Shown piece by piece: positions 8,431 through 17,070 of a DNA stretch of 64,000 nt. Source of the DNA: Chryseobacterium sp. 7 (GTDB lineage: Bacteria > Bacteroidota > Bacteroidia > Flavobacteriales > Weeksellaceae); NCBI RefSeq assembly GCF_003663845.1, contig NZ_RCCA01000001.1:1922001-1986000 (forward strand), written 5' to 3'. The position numbers were made by a program, and so were the translations under genes. How positions within the stretch are numbered: position 1 is the stretch's first letter; each line of letters begins with the position of its first letter. The notes under the pieces were generated by a model. The model saw only the letters and a program-made list of their open reading frames with translations, was not told the DNA's origin and made no database searches.

Positions 8431-8465
8431 AACAAGGCGCTTCAGAGATTGAAGCGCCTTGTTTA
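8431..8465. terminator. Bidirectional terminator between doxX and the GG-leader peptide gene
   Basis: 14-bp perfect stem (aacaaggcgcttca / tgaagcgccttgtt), 5-base loop. It has exactly the position expected between two convergent genes, which supports the small minus-strand gene next to it. Confidence 0.88.
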
Positions 8466-8468
8466 TTC

Positions 8469-8618
8469 TTAATAATTGCAGTGAGGTAAGCAATCCCAGA
8501 TCAGTTTTCCGTTTTCGTCTCTTACTCTGCAAGCCATAAAGCCTGCATCACATAAAGGAGCACTTCCGCCATTGATTGTTTTTAAATGTACTTTTGATAA
8601 TTTTTTTAAATTTTTCAT
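8469..8618 (-). CDS. Bacteriocin-like GG-leader peptide (49 residues)
   Basis: Short ORF read directly from the minus strand. It begins MKNLKKLSKVHLKTINGG, a Bacteroidota double-glycine leader (basic, LKKL and LK.INGG pattern), so cleavage would fall after Gly18. The mature part is ~31 residues with four cysteines (23, 30, 43, 47) and ends DCLPHCNY. Leaders of this type are cut and exported by C39-peptidase ABC transporters; none is in this window. The gene is closed by the terminator at 8431-8465 and is divergent from the S9 peptidase. It resembles the short peptides annotated as bacteriocin-like in Chryseobacterium. Activity, modification and role are unknown. Confidence 0.82.
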   Translation of the reverse strand: MKNLKKLSKVHLKTINGGSAPLCDAGFMACRVRDENGKLIWDCLPHCNY

Positions 8619-8662
8619 ATTATTTTAATTTGTAAGGTAAATGTAATAAAAAAACGAATATA

Positions 8663-8676
8663 ACACTTAAAAGTGT
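8663..8676. promoter_or_regulatory. Palindrome in the divergent region between peptide and S9 peptidase genes
   Basis: acacttaaaagtgt is a perfect 14-base palindrome between the two divergent start codons (8618 and 8738). It could be an operator; no regulator is adjacent. Confidence 0.35.
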
Positions 8677-8737
8677 CTTATTTATTTAATTTTATAAATC
8701 TCTTAAAATTCACTACATTCGTAAAAAATGAATTTAT

Positions 8738-11140
8738 ATGAAGATAAAACTGACCATCTGCCTTCTGGCATTTCTCAATTTTTACGATGCACAGGAGAAT
8801 ATCACGTACCAAAAGCCATCAGCTGAAATCCTGAAACTGGCAGATTATCAAAGACCGCCAAGTGTTCTGATGAACAGTAAAAAAGATTGGGTGGTCTTCA
8901 CTTATCGTCCAACATATAAAACACTGGAAGATCTCAGTCAGCAGGAAATGAAACTTGGAGGACTAAGAATTAATCCGGTTACCAATATTTCAAGCAGTAC
9001 AACATACTCAAATAATCTGAAGATCAGAAAAATCAATGATAAAAATGAGATTCAGGTAAAGAACCTGCCTTCCAACCCGAAAATTACCTATGTTTCATTT
9101 TCTCCGGACGAAAAAAAGTTGGCATTTACCAATACAACCGCTAAAGGAGTAGAACTTTGGGTAGTGGATCTGGAAACTGCTTCCGCTAAAAAAATTACGG
9201 CTGATAATCTGAATGCTAATTTAGGAATGCCTTATGTTTGGTATAATGACTCTCAAAACTTCCTGATCAGAGCAATTCCGCAAAACAGACCCGCTCTTAT
9301 AGATGCAAGCAAAGACCTTCCAACGGGTCCGATTGTTTCTACAGCAGACGGTAAAGTTTCTCAGAACAGAACATATCAGGATCTTTTGAAAAATCCTCAG
9401 GACGAAAAAAACTTTGAAACTCTTACTGCTTCGGAAATCTACAACGTGGATCTTACAGGTAATCTTAAGAAACTGAAAGATCAGGATATGTACGCCGGAT
9501 TAAGTTTTTCTCCGGACGGAAATTATCTGATGGCTACAACCATCAAAAAGCCATTTTCTTATATCGTTCCGTTGAACAGATTCCCATCAACAACTGTAGT
9601 GTATGACATGAAAGGAAATGCTGTAAAAACAGTAAATGAAGTTCCTTTGAATGAAATCATGCCGAAAGGATTCTCTTCCGTAAGAACCGGAAAAAGAGAT
9701 ATGGGCTGGAGAAGTGATGCTCCTGCAACGCTTACTTTTGCTGAAGCTTTGGATGGCGGAGATCAGTCTAAAGCAGCAGATTACAGAGACGAAGTATTTA
9801 CATGGGAAGCTCCGTTTACAGCAGCTCCTAAATCTTTCTTCAAAACAAAGCAGAGATATGATGATGTAACCTGGACCAATGATCATTATGCCATTGTTTC
9901 TGAAGGCTGGTATGATACAAGAAACACAAAATCTTATCTGATAGACATCAATAACGGAGAATCTAAGGTTTTCGATGATAGAAATTATCAGGATGTTTAC
10001 AGTGATCCGGGAAATTTCAACACCACGAAAAACCAGTACGGAAGATATGTAATCGATATGAAGGGAGGGAAAGCCTATCTTATCGGAGATGGATTTACCA
10101 AAGATGGTCAGCACCCGTTCATTGATGAAATGGATGTAAAATCACTGAAAAAGAAAAGACTTTACACGTCTAACGTAAAGAACGGTAAAGAAGAGATTAT
10201 TGATATTCTTAACGCTTCAAAGGGGGAAATTCTTACAACTCAGCAGTCGCCGAGTCTTTATCCTAATTACTTCAAAAAGAACATCAAATCTAATAAAGCA
10301 GAAGCGGTGACCAACTTTGCAAATCCTTTTGAAAGTATCAAAGACGTTTATAAAGAAGTAATTACTTATAAGAGAAATGATGGAGTTACCTTAACCGGGA
10401 CCCTTTATCTTCCTGCCAATTATGACAGAAAAGCGAAAAAAGAGAAGCTTCCATTATTAATCTGGGCTTATCCTACAGAATATAAAGATAAAAATACAGC
10501 AGGGCAGAATACTCAAAACCCGAACGATTTTACGTTCCCTTACTACGGATCTTTCGTGTATTGGACAACGAAAGGATATGCTGTTCTTGATGATGCCGCT
10601 TTCCCAATTATTGGTGAAGGAAAAACAGAACCTAACGATACATTTATTCCGCAATTGGTAGCCAATGCTGCAGCGGCAATTGATGCTGTAGATCATTTAG
10701 GGTATATCGACAGAAAGAAAGTAGCTGTAGGTGGGCATTCTTATGGTGCATTTATGACCGCAAATCTTCTGACACATTCTGATCTTTTTGCATGCGGAAT
10801 TGCAAGAAGTGGAGCTTATAACAGAACTTTAACACCATTCGGGTTCCAAAGCGAGCAGAGAAACTATTGGGATATTCCGGAAATCTATAACAAGATGTCT
10901 CCGTTCATGAATGCAGACAAAATGAAGACACCACTTCTTCTGATCCATGGTGATGCAGATAACAACCCGGGAACATTTACTTTGCAGACGGAAAGATACT
11001 TCCAGGCATTGAAAAATCTGGGTGCTCCGGTAAAAATGGTTCTTCTTCCAAAAGAAGCCCACGGATATCAGGCTAAAGAAAACATCTTCCACCTTTTATG
11101 GGAACAGGACCAGTTCCTTGAAAAGTGTTTGAAGAAATAA
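8738..11140 (+). CDS. Prolyl oligopeptidase family (S9) serine peptidase, exported
   Basis: 800 residues, with an N-terminal signal peptide (MKIKLTICLLAFLNFYDA). A beta-propeller-type region containing YVSFSPDEKKLAF and LSFSPDGNYLMA repeats precedes a C-terminal alpha/beta-hydrolase. The catalytic triad can be followed: Ser in GGHSYGAFM (near residue 668), Asp in HGDADNNPGTF and His in EAHGYQ. Family members cleave dipeptides or short peptides; location is probably the periplasm. Substrate not predictable. Single gene with a perfect terminator; divergent from the GG-leader peptide gene, though I see no evidence that it processes that peptide. Confidence 0.92.
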   Translation: MKIKLTICLLAFLNFYDAQENITYQKPSAEILKLADYQRPPSVLMNSKKDWVVFTYRPTYKTLEDLSQQEMKLGGLRINPVTNISSSTTYSNNLKIRKINDKNEIQVKNLPSNPKITYVSFSPDEKKLAFTNTTAKGVELWVVDLETASAKKITADNLNANLGMPYVWYNDSQNFLIRAIPQNRPALIDASKDLPTGPIVSTADGKVSQNRTYQDLLKNPQDEKNFETLTASEIYNVDLTGNLKKLKDQDMYAGLSFSPDGNYLMATTIKKPFSYIVPLNRFPSTTVVYDMKGNAVKTVNEVPLNEIMPKGFSSVRTGKRDMGWRSDAPATLTFAEALDGGDQSKAADYRDEVFTWEAPFTAAPKSFFKTKQRYDDVTWTNDHYAIVSEGWYDTRNTKSYLIDINNGESKVFDDRNYQDVYSDPGNFNTTKNQYGRYVIDMKGGKAYLIGDGFTKDGQHPFIDEMDVKSLKKKRLYTSNVKNGKEEIIDILNASKGEILTTQQSPSLYPNYFKKNIKSNKAEAVTNFANPFESIKDVYKEVITYKRNDGVTLTGTLYLPANYDRKAKKEKLPLLIWAYPTEYKDKNTAGQNTQNPNDFTFPYYGSFVYWTTKGYAVLDDAAFPIIGEGKTEPNDTFIPQLVANAAAAIDAVDHLGYIDRKKVAVGGHSYGAFMTANLLTHSDLFACGIARSGAYNRTLTPFGFQSEQRNYWDIPEIYNKMSPFMNADKMKTPLLLIHGDADNNPGTFTLQTERYFQALKNLGAPVKMVLLPKEAHGYQAKENIFHLLWEQDQFLEKCLKK

Positions 11141-11142
11141 AT

Positions 11143-11183
11143 AACAAAAGAGACTGTTTACCATAAACAGTCTCTTTTGTTGA
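11143..11183 (+). terminator. Terminator after the S9 peptidase
   Basis: 18-bp perfect stem with a 3-base loop; the right arm itself supplies the T-rich tail (tctcttttgtt). Confidence 0.88.
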
Positions 11184-11232
11184 TTAAAAAATATAATAAG
11201 GAAGTTGTATTAAAACTTAATGGTTTAAAAAA

Positions 11233-11922
11233 TTAAAGATGCTTCAGAATTTCATCAATACTCTTAAGCTCCATAAAATTTGGATGTTCCAGATTAACAT
11301 CATGCTGTTCATGGCTCCATGTCACATGATAAGGAATATGTGCCGCATATCCTCCGATTTCTAATACCGGTAAAATATCCGATTTGATAGAATTTCCGAG
11401 CATCAGAAAATGTTCAGGTTGGCAGTCCAGATGTTTCAACAGCTTTTTGTAATCATGTTCTTTTTTATCACTCATAATTTCAATGTGGTGAAAATAATCC
11501 TGTAATCCTGAATTTTTCAGTTTACGCTCCTGATCCAGAAGATCTCCTTTTGTAGCGACAACAAGCCTGTATTTTCCCTTTAAGCTTTCAAGAGTTTCTG
11601 TAACGCCATCCAAAAGTTCAATAGGTTTCTGAAGAAGGTCCTGACCAAGCTGTATCGCTTTGTTGACCAAATCTAATGAAGCTGTATTATTGGATACTCT
11701 GCCAATAGTCTCAATCATACAAAGTATAAATCCTTTCACTCCGTAACCATACAAATGAAGATTCTGCATTTCCGTTGTAAACAATTCCTGTGATACTGAA
11801 TGTTGTGGAAGGTAATCTTCAAGAAGTCTGCAGAATTCTGTCTCCGCTTCCTGAAAGTAAGGTTCGTTGATCCAGAGCGTATCATCTGCGTCAAAAGCAA
11901 TCGTTGTAATATGATTATTCAT
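11233..11922 (-). CDS. HAD-family hydrolase (YjjG-like)
   Basis: Cytosolic phosphatase of 229 residues. FDADDTLW is motif I, VVATKGD gives motif II Thr, SDKKEHDYKKLL the motif III Lys, and GNSIKSDI the motif IV acidic site. An alpha-helical cap lies between motifs I and II, as in YjjG/haloacid dehalogenase-type enzymes. The start at 11922 is chosen over 11949 because the homologous region begins at NNHITTIAFDAD and a TTTTG element lies just upstream. Divergent from a Crp-like gene, sharing a 75-bp control region. Confidence 0.87.
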   Translation of the reverse strand: MNNHITTIAFDADDTLWINEPYFQEAETEFCRLLEDYLPQHSVSQELFTTEMQNLHLYGYGVKGFILCMIETIGRVSNNTASLDLVNKAIQLGQDLLQKPIELLDGVTETLESLKGKYRLVVATKGDLLDQERKLKNSGLQDYFHHIEIMSDKKEHDYKKLLKHLDCQPEHFLMLGNSIKSDILPVLEIGGYAAHIPYHVTWSHEQHDVNLEHPNFMELKSIDEILKHL

Positions 11923-11977
11923 TTTTGTTTTGTAATTTTCTGTCCGCAAAATTCAGTATAAAAATTAGATAACCAAA

Positions 11978-11989
11978 GGACATTTGTCC
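11978..11989. promoter_or_regulatory. Palindrome at the start of the Crp-like gene
   Basis: GGACA-TT-TGTCC, a perfect 5-bp inverted repeat, 8 bases before the ATG at 11998 and overlapping a possible -7 box (GACATTTG). It may be an autoregulatory operator also acting on the divergent HAD gene. Confidence 0.45.
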
Positions 11990-11997
11990 TGGTGAAT

Positions 11998-12561
11998 ATG
12001 TTAAGGACCAATCATACATTTTTAAACTATCTTGATGAGCTGTATACAAAGCAAAATGGTAGTGGTGATATTACAATAAAATCTTTTTCTGAAGGAGATA
12101 AAATCTTGGTACAGGATCATCAGCCTTCCCATGTTATGCTGATTAAAGAAGGGATTGTAAAATGTTATTTTATTGAAGAAAATGGGAAGGAATATATCGT
12201 AGAATTCCTGGGAAGTGGGGAAGTAATAGGGGAAGTGGAATTAATCAAAAATATAAACTGTCTGTGCAGTATTGAAGCGCTTACGGAAGTTAAGGTGTAT
12301 GCAGTAAAAATTCCAGCTTTTAAGGCTTTGATTAAAAATGATCTTGTTTTGAATAATCTTCTTTTAGAATCTTTTGCAGAACGGATTATCAATACTTCCA
12401 GCAGAGCATCCTATCAACAGTTATATACGGTAGAACATACCTTAAGACAATTATTGCAAATGCAGTCGAAGCAGAATATTCAGATCTCTAAAGAAGATAT
12501 GGCCGCTTATCTCGGAATTGCAGTGAGAAGTTTAAATAGAATTTTAAGGGATTTGAAATAA
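11998..12561 (+). CDS. Crp/Fnr-type transcriptional regulator
   Basis: 187 residues: N-terminal cyclic-nucleotide-binding barrel (about 20-120, with SHVMLIKEGIVKCYFIEENG and FLGSGEVIGEVELI) and C-terminal winged helix (QISKEDMAAYLGIAVRSLNRILRDL). Starts could be GTG at 11992 or ATG at 11998; the ATG is preferred. A perfect palindrome is 8 bases upstream, so self-regulation is plausible. Divergent from the HAD hydrolase gene. The effector is not evident. Confidence 0.87.
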   Translation: MLRTNHTFLNYLDELYTKQNGSGDITIKSFSEGDKILVQDHQPSHVMLIKEGIVKCYFIEENGKEYIVEFLGSGEVIGEVELIKNINCLCSIEALTEVKVYAVKIPAFKALIKNDLVLNNLLLESFAERIINTSSRASYQQLYTVEHTLRQLLQMQSKQNIQISKEDMAAYLGIAVRSLNRILRDLK

Positions 12562-12562
12562 T

Positions 12563-12806
12563 TTTGTTGGGAAATCGCAAAGACGCAAAGTTTTTTTATT
12601 CCTATCTGTAATTTTAAGGTGCAATCAAATCAAAGATTTTCAGTAAGTTATGGCTCTGGATTTTTCTATAAGTTGAGGAAATTGCGTATGTTTTTTTTAA
12701 ATTATAATCTACTTAACCAGCATTCAATTTTATCAAAGATAAAATCCTTGCGTCTTAAAAATACCAAAAGCTTAAATCTATAGCGTCTTTGCGATTTTCC
12801 AACAAA
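12563..12806. mobile_element. MITE-like element with 24-bp inverted ends
   Basis: The ends are 24-base inverted repeats with one mismatch (12563-12586 and 12783-12806), each carrying TCGCAAAGACGC. The interior (~196 bp) is AT-rich with no ORF and has a further partial copy of the motif (ccttgcgtctt, 12747-12757). It fills most of the 400-bp space between the Crp and GNAT genes. The structure suits a non-autonomous element or a long hairpin repeat. No target duplication was identified with confidence. Confidence 0.55.
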
Positions 12807-12925
12807 CAAAATATTAAAATCAAGTTAAATAAAATTTATAACTGTTATTTAAGGGGTGTTTATTTTTTTAATGTGAAAATTTGAATAAAATATTTAAAAT
12901 TAATAGGGGGGATTTTAAAATTCAG

Positions 12926-12933
12926 TATTTTTG
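12926..12933 (+). promoter_or_regulatory. -7 box of the GNAT gene
   Basis: TATTTTTG, matching TAnnTTTG, 28 bases before the ATG at 12962. Confidence 0.55.
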
Positions 12934-12961
12934 CGTGAGAATAAGTTGAATTACAATATTC

Positions 12962-13465
12962 ATGGAAACATTAAAGTTCAGAAATGCTGAATTGGCAGAT
13001 TTAAACAAAATCGTAGCCATCTACAACTCAACAATTGCCTCAAGAATGGTAACAGCAGACATGGAAGAAGTCTCTGTAGAAAGTAAGCTAAAATGGTTTG
13101 AAGAGCACAATCCTCAGACAAGACCACTTTGGGTAGTTGAAGATGAGCAAAATGAAACTGTTGGTTGGGTGAGTTTCAGTTCATTCCATGAAAGAGCGGC
13201 CTACAATGGTACGGTAGAAGTCAGTATTTATCTGGATGAAACCTGTAGAGGAAAAGGATATGGAAAAACCATTCTTCAGTATTGTATTGATAACGCCGGA
13301 AAATTTGGAGTAAAAAACCTTGTAGCGCTTATTTTCCTTCATAATGAGCCAAGTTTGAAGCTGTTCAGACACTTTGGATTTGAAGATTGGGGAAGTCTTC
13401 CTAATGTGGCTATTCTGGATGGAGTGGAAAGAAGCCTGAAGATTTTAGGAAAGAGGATAGATTAA
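12962..13465 (+). CDS. GNAT acetyltransferase, phosphinothricin-acetyltransferase-like
   Basis: 167 residues with the GNAT acetyl-CoA loop in ETCRGKGYGKTIL and the Pat-family pattern IYNSTIAS near the start and LFRHFGFEDWG near the end. Members of this branch acetylate small amines such as phosphinothricin, methionine sulfoximine or other amino acid analogues. The true substrate is not predictable. Stands alone between a repeat element and the MATE gene end. Confidence 0.85.
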   Translation: METLKFRNAELADLNKIVAIYNSTIASRMVTADMEEVSVESKLKWFEEHNPQTRPLWVVEDEQNETVGWVSFSSFHERAAYNGTVEVSIYLDETCRGKGYGKTILQYCIDNAGKFGVKNLVALIFLHNEPSLKLFRHFGFEDWGSLPNVAILDGVERSLKILGKRID

Positions 13466-13543
13466 TTGTAATTGAGGAGAAAGAGAAAAGGTAACCTTGT
13501 AAAACAATTTTATGAGCATTTAATCTATAAAAAAATTATACAG

Positions 13544-13579
13544 AATCATCTGTGTTCATCCGTGAAATCTGCGGTTAAG
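13544..13579. repeat. Dispersed-repeat-like segment
   Basis: Contains the words atcatctgtg, ttcatccgtg, aaatctgcgg in series. A related segment occurs at 41015-41056 (atcatctgtg, aaaatctttgcg, atctgtggg). Confidence 0.4.
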
Positions 13580-13599
13580 GAGCAAAACGAAAGAATATA

Positions 13600-13634
13600 A
13601 AAATAGCTGTCTCAAATTTGAGACAGCTATTTTA
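13600..13634. terminator. Bidirectional terminator at the end of the MATE gene
   Basis: Long perfect inverted repeat centred on ctcaaatttgag with T tails on both strands, between the GNAT gene and the convergent MATE gene. Confidence 0.85.
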
Positions 13635-13636
13635 TT

Positions 13637-14998
13637 TTATGAATTCTGCTTAACTCTTTTAGCAGACATATTCAGGAATCGTTTCACCAGGAAAACGGCT
13701 GAGATAGTTAATCCGAGCCCGAGTGCGATCCACATTCCAAATGCTCCCATTTCTAAAGTAACACAGAAGAAATAGCCCAAAGGAATCGTAATGACCCAGT
13801 AAGCGATAAAGGTGTAGATAGATGGAATTTTTACATCCTGTAGTCCTCTCAGCATTCCTAAAGCCGTTACCTGAATTCCGTCTGAAAGCTGGAATAAAGC
13901 TGCAATAATCATCAGTTTTGATGCCAGACTGATCACTTCAATCTCTTCTTTTTTCGTGAAGAATGTTGGAAGTATATTTCTGCCTAAAATAAACACCAAT
14001 CCGCAGATGCACATGAAAATAAAAGCAATCTTTAAATTGTTGATTCCTACTTTTCTAAGTTCAACAAAATTTTGCTCTCCAAGCTTTCTTCCGATCATTA
14101 CAGTAGAAGCCACACTGAACCCAACACACAAGTTGAAGGTGAAAGAAGCCATACTTAAAGCGATCTGGTGAGAAGCAATATCATGAGCGGAAATCAATCC
14201 GCAGATAAATGCAGCTCCGGCGAAAGCTGTTACTTCAAAAAACATCTGTAAAGCAGTAGGCAATCCCAATTTTACCATTTTATCAAACATTTTCTTTGAG
14301 AAAACCTGGATCTTTAAAGAAAAGTCCTTAATATAACGTCTTGTTCTTTTTTCTTTAAGCAATACAAAATAAAGGAAAACTACCATGAAAACTCTGGAAA
14401 TCAGGGTTGCTAAAGCAGATCCTTTTACGCCCATCGGAGGAATTCCCCAAAGCCCTTTGATGAAAACATAGTTTAAAACAATATTGATAATATTGGCAAT
14501 AATAGTAGCTTTGGTAACTCCGATCGTGTAAGATAATCCCTCAGAAACCTCACGAAGCGTCTGAAATGCCATAAACGGAATCATGCTGACCACCATTATA
14601 CTTAGGAAACTTACCGTATCCGGAATGATCTTGGCCGGCTGTCCGGAATGATAGAGTAGTGGCATTCCTAAAAGAAGAATCACCATCAGGATAATCCCGA
14701 CAGACATATTAATAATAAAACCGTGGCTGAATACCGAATTGATTGTAGCATGGTCCTCTTTCGAGTGTGCTTCCGAAACCAATGGCGGAATGGCGAATGA
14801 AAAGCCCAGAGCTAATACAAATATGGAGAAAAACACTGCGTTCCCCAATGAAACAGATGCCAGTGCATCGGCACCCAAAAGTTTTCCGACAATAATATTA
14901 TCGAATAAGTTGACCGAAACCTGCCCTACCTGGGTTAGCATCACAGGCAGAGCCAAAGTCAGGCATTCTTTCGTATAGTTTTTGTTTAAAAAGTTCAT
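13637..14998 (-). CDS. MATE-family cation antiporter
   Basis: Inner-membrane efflux protein of 453 residues with twelve predicted helices in two homologous halves. Seen: ALPVMLTQVGQVSVNLFDNIIVG at the start of the first half and LGLPTALQMFFEVTAFAGAAF at the start of the second, the usual NorM-type arrangement. Family members use Na+ or H+ gradients to expel cationic drugs and toxic metabolites. It ends 12 aa after the last helix. Single gene with a terminator on each side, so not in an operon with the response regulator upstream. Confidence 0.92.
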   Translation of the reverse strand: MNFLNKNYTKECLTLALPVMLTQVGQVSVNLFDNIIVGKLLGADALASVSLGNAVFFSIFVLALGFSFAIPPLVSEAHSKEDHATINSVFSHGFIINMSVGIILMVILLLGMPLLYHSGQPAKIIPDTVSFLSIMVVSMIPFMAFQTLREVSEGLSYTIGVTKATIIANIINIVLNYVFIKGLWGIPPMGVKGSALATLISRVFMVVFLYFVLLKEKRTRRYIKDFSLKIQVFSKKMFDKMVKLGLPTALQMFFEVTAFAGAAFICGLISAHDIASHQIALSMASFTFNLCVGFSVASTVMIGRKLGEQNFVELRKVGINNLKIAFIFMCICGLVFILGRNILPTFFTKKEEIEVISLASKLMIIAALFQLSDGIQVTALGMLRGLQDVKIPSIYTFIAYWVITIPLGYFFCVTLEMGAFGMWIALGLGLTISAVFLVKRFLNMSAKRVKQNS

Positions 14999-15040
14999 AA
15001 TATTTTAAGATTCATATAGTTTATCATTAATAGGGCAAAA

Positions 15041-15072
15041 AAAAATTTGCAGTGGTAACACTGCAAATTTTT
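15041..15072 (-). terminator. Terminator after the response regulator
   Basis: 14-bp perfect stem (arms ending cagtg / cactg), 4-base loop, long T run on the minus strand. Confidence 0.87.
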
Positions 15073-15095
15073 ATAATATGGTAAATAATAGCTTA

Positions 15096-16280
15096 TTATT
15101 TCCTTACAAAACTTGCAACGTCACCTTCAGAAACAGTGTTTCCACCAAGAATAATCAACCTCTCAACAACGTTTCTTAATTCTCTGATATTTCCAGTCCA
15201 TGAAAGCGCTTTTAAAGCATCAATAGCTTTGTCGTCAAACTTTTTCACAGCTGTACCATGCTCATCCGCAATCATACCTGAAAAATGTTCAACCAACAAT
15301 TTGATATCTGCTTTTCTTTCATCCAATGGCGGAACGTAGATTTCAATAACAGAAAGTCTGTGGTAAAGGTCTTCTCTGAATTTCCCTTCCTCAATTTCTT
15401 TCTGCATATTTTTATTGGTAGCCGCAATTACTCTTACGTCCACTTTAATTTCTTTATCACTTCCCACAGGAGAAACCTTGCTTTCCTGAAGTGCTCTCAA
15501 TACTTTAGCCTGAGCAATAAGACTCATATCACCAATCTCGTCAAGGAAGATTGTACCCCCGTTAGCCTGCTCAAATTTTCCCTGCTTATCTTTAATGGCT
15601 CCTGTAAAAGATCCTTTTACGTGTCCGAAAAGTTCAGATTCAATAAGTTCAGATGGGATGGCAGCACAGTTTACCTCAATCATTGGGCCTCTTGCACGGT
15701 CACTTTGGTTGTGTATAGCATGAGCTACCAATTCTTTTCCGGCACCGTTAGGTCCTGTAATAAGAACTCTGGCATCAGAAGCTGCCACTTTTTCGATCAT
15801 ATCCTGAATCTTCTGCAAAGCAGGAGAATCACCAATCATCTGATATTTTTTGCTTACTTTTCTCTTTAAAGTTTTGTTTTCGGTCTGAAGATTTTTATTT
15901 TCTTTCTTCAGAGTTTCTTTAGCCAAAGCATTTTTCACACTTGTGATCAATCTGTTGATGTCAATTGGCTTGGAAATAAAATCGTATGCACCTTCTCTCA
16001 AACAGGAAACGGCAGAATCAATATCTGCGTGGCCTGAGATCATGATAAAAGTAGTTTCTGGTTTTAGTGCGAGACTTTGCTTCAACAATTCGGTTCCTGA
16101 AACTTTAGGCATCTTAATATCAGAAATCACGAGTGCGAAATCTTCTTTTTCTACCTGTTTGTAACCTTCAAGGCCGTCTTCGGCGATAACAAATTCATAA
16201 TCGGTGAGTTCATCCGAAAGAATACTGTGAAGTACTCCCGAGATTGCTTTTTCGTCTTCTACTATAAGGATTTTTTGCAT
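15096..16280 (-). CDS. Sigma-54-type response regulator (REC-AAA+), lacking the DNA-binding domain
   Basis: 394 residues. Receiver domain (1-120) with phospho-acceptor Asp in LVISDIKMP and Lys in SKPID; short coiled linker (about 125-145); AAA+ domain (about 148-385) with Walker A GPNGAGKE, the sigma-54 contact loop GSFTGA (Ser for Ala), Walker B GGTIFLDEIGDM and the arginine-finger FREDLYHRL. The protein stops right after the AAA+ domain: there is no Fis-type helix-turn-helix. So it would activate RpoN promoters without a specific enhancer, or by another partner. No histidine kinase gene is adjacent. The -7 box is at 16286-16293. Confidence 0.92.
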   Translation of the reverse strand: MQKILIVEDEKAISGVLHSILSDELTDYEFVIAEDGLEGYKQVEKEDFALVISDIKMPKVSGTELLKQSLALKPETTFIMISGHADIDSAVSCLREGAYDFISKPIDINRLITSVKNALAKETLKKENKNLQTENKTLKRKVSKKYQMIGDSPALQKIQDMIEKVAASDARVLITGPNGAGKELVAHAIHNQSDRARGPMIEVNCAAIPSELIESELFGHVKGSFTGAIKDKQGKFEQANGGTIFLDEIGDMSLIAQAKVLRALQESKVSPVGSDKEIKVDVRVIAATNKNMQKEIEEGKFREDLYHRLSVIEIYVPPLDERKADIKLLVEHFSGMIADEHGTAVKKFDDKAIDALKALSWTGNIRELRNVVERLIILGGNTVSEGDVASFVRK

Positions 16281-16285
16281 AGTTG

Positions 16286-16293
16286 CAAATTTA
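16286..16293 (-). promoter_or_regulatory. -7 box of the response-regulator gene
   Basis: TAAATTTG on the minus strand, only 5 bases from the ATG, which would give an mRNA with little or no leader. Confidence 0.55.
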
Positions 16294-16335
16294 AATTTTT
16301 TGTTTCAATTATTAGCAAAAACTGTACCTAAATAT

Positions 16336-16995
16336 CTATTTTGAATAGTCTCTTCTCCCAAAAATGGCAGATCCAACTCTCACAGAATTAGCACCACACT
16401 CAATAGCTACAGGAAAATCATCACTCATTCCCATTGATAGGGTATTTATTGTTTTTAATTGATTTAATTCATTAAAAAGCCCTTTTAGTATTAAAAATTC
16501 TTTTCTAATCTGTTGCTCATCATCTGTAAAAGTGGCCATTCCCATTAATCCGGTAATTTCTACATGAGGAAATTTACCTTCAATATATTGCTGGAAAAGA
16601 TCTTTCACTTCAGAAATTTCAAGCCCGAACTTAGTCTCTTCCGCAGCAATTTTTACCTGAAGAAGAACTTTAATCGTTCTGTTGTTTTTCTCAGCTTCTT
16701 TATTAATTTCTGCTAATAATTTTTCAGAATCTACACTTTGTATGGTGTCAATGAAAGGAGCAATGTATTTTACTTTATTGGTCTGTAAGTGGCCAATAAG
16801 GTGCCATTGGATATCCTGGGGAAGAAGAGGCACTTTTTCCAGCAGTTCCTGGACCTTATTTTCTCCAAAGACTTTTTGCCCTAGATCATACACTTCCTGT
16901 ACTGCAGAAACCGGGTGTGTTTTTGAAACAGCAACCAGCTGGACATGGGATGGCAGCTGGTTTTTTATAGCGTTATAATTTTCTTTAATACTCAT
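16336..16995 (-). CDS. YggS-family PLP homeostasis protein
   Basis: 219-residue single-domain alanine-racemase-like barrel that binds pyridoxal 5'-phosphate and helps keep PLP and amino acid pools balanced. The PLP lysine is in LVAVSKTHP; FGENKVQEL, WHLIGHLQTNK and LSMGMSDDF..AIECGANSVRVGSAIFG are the family hallmarks. Normal length. Minus strand, probably its own unit; a GAAATTTG element lies about 7 bases before the ATG. Confidence 0.94.
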   Translation of the reverse strand: MSIKENYNAIKNQLPSHVQLVAVSKTHPVSAVQEVYDLGQKVFGENKVQELLEKVPLLPQDIQWHLIGHLQTNKVKYIAPFIDTIQSVDSEKLLAEINKEAEKNNRTIKVLLQVKIAAEETKFGLEISEVKDLFQQYIEGKFPHVEITGLMGMATFTDDEQQIRKEFLILKGLFNELNQLKTINTLSMGMSDDFPVAIECGANSVRVGSAIFGRRDYSK

Positions 16996-17070
16996 AGATG
17001 CAAATTTCCGAAATTTCCCTGACAGTTGCCAGTTATGAATACATTTTATAAAGTGCTTTTTACTTAAAGA

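Noticed and set aside
11143..11183. Inverted repeat as an insertion end
   Set aside because: Position and T-rich tail make it a terminator.
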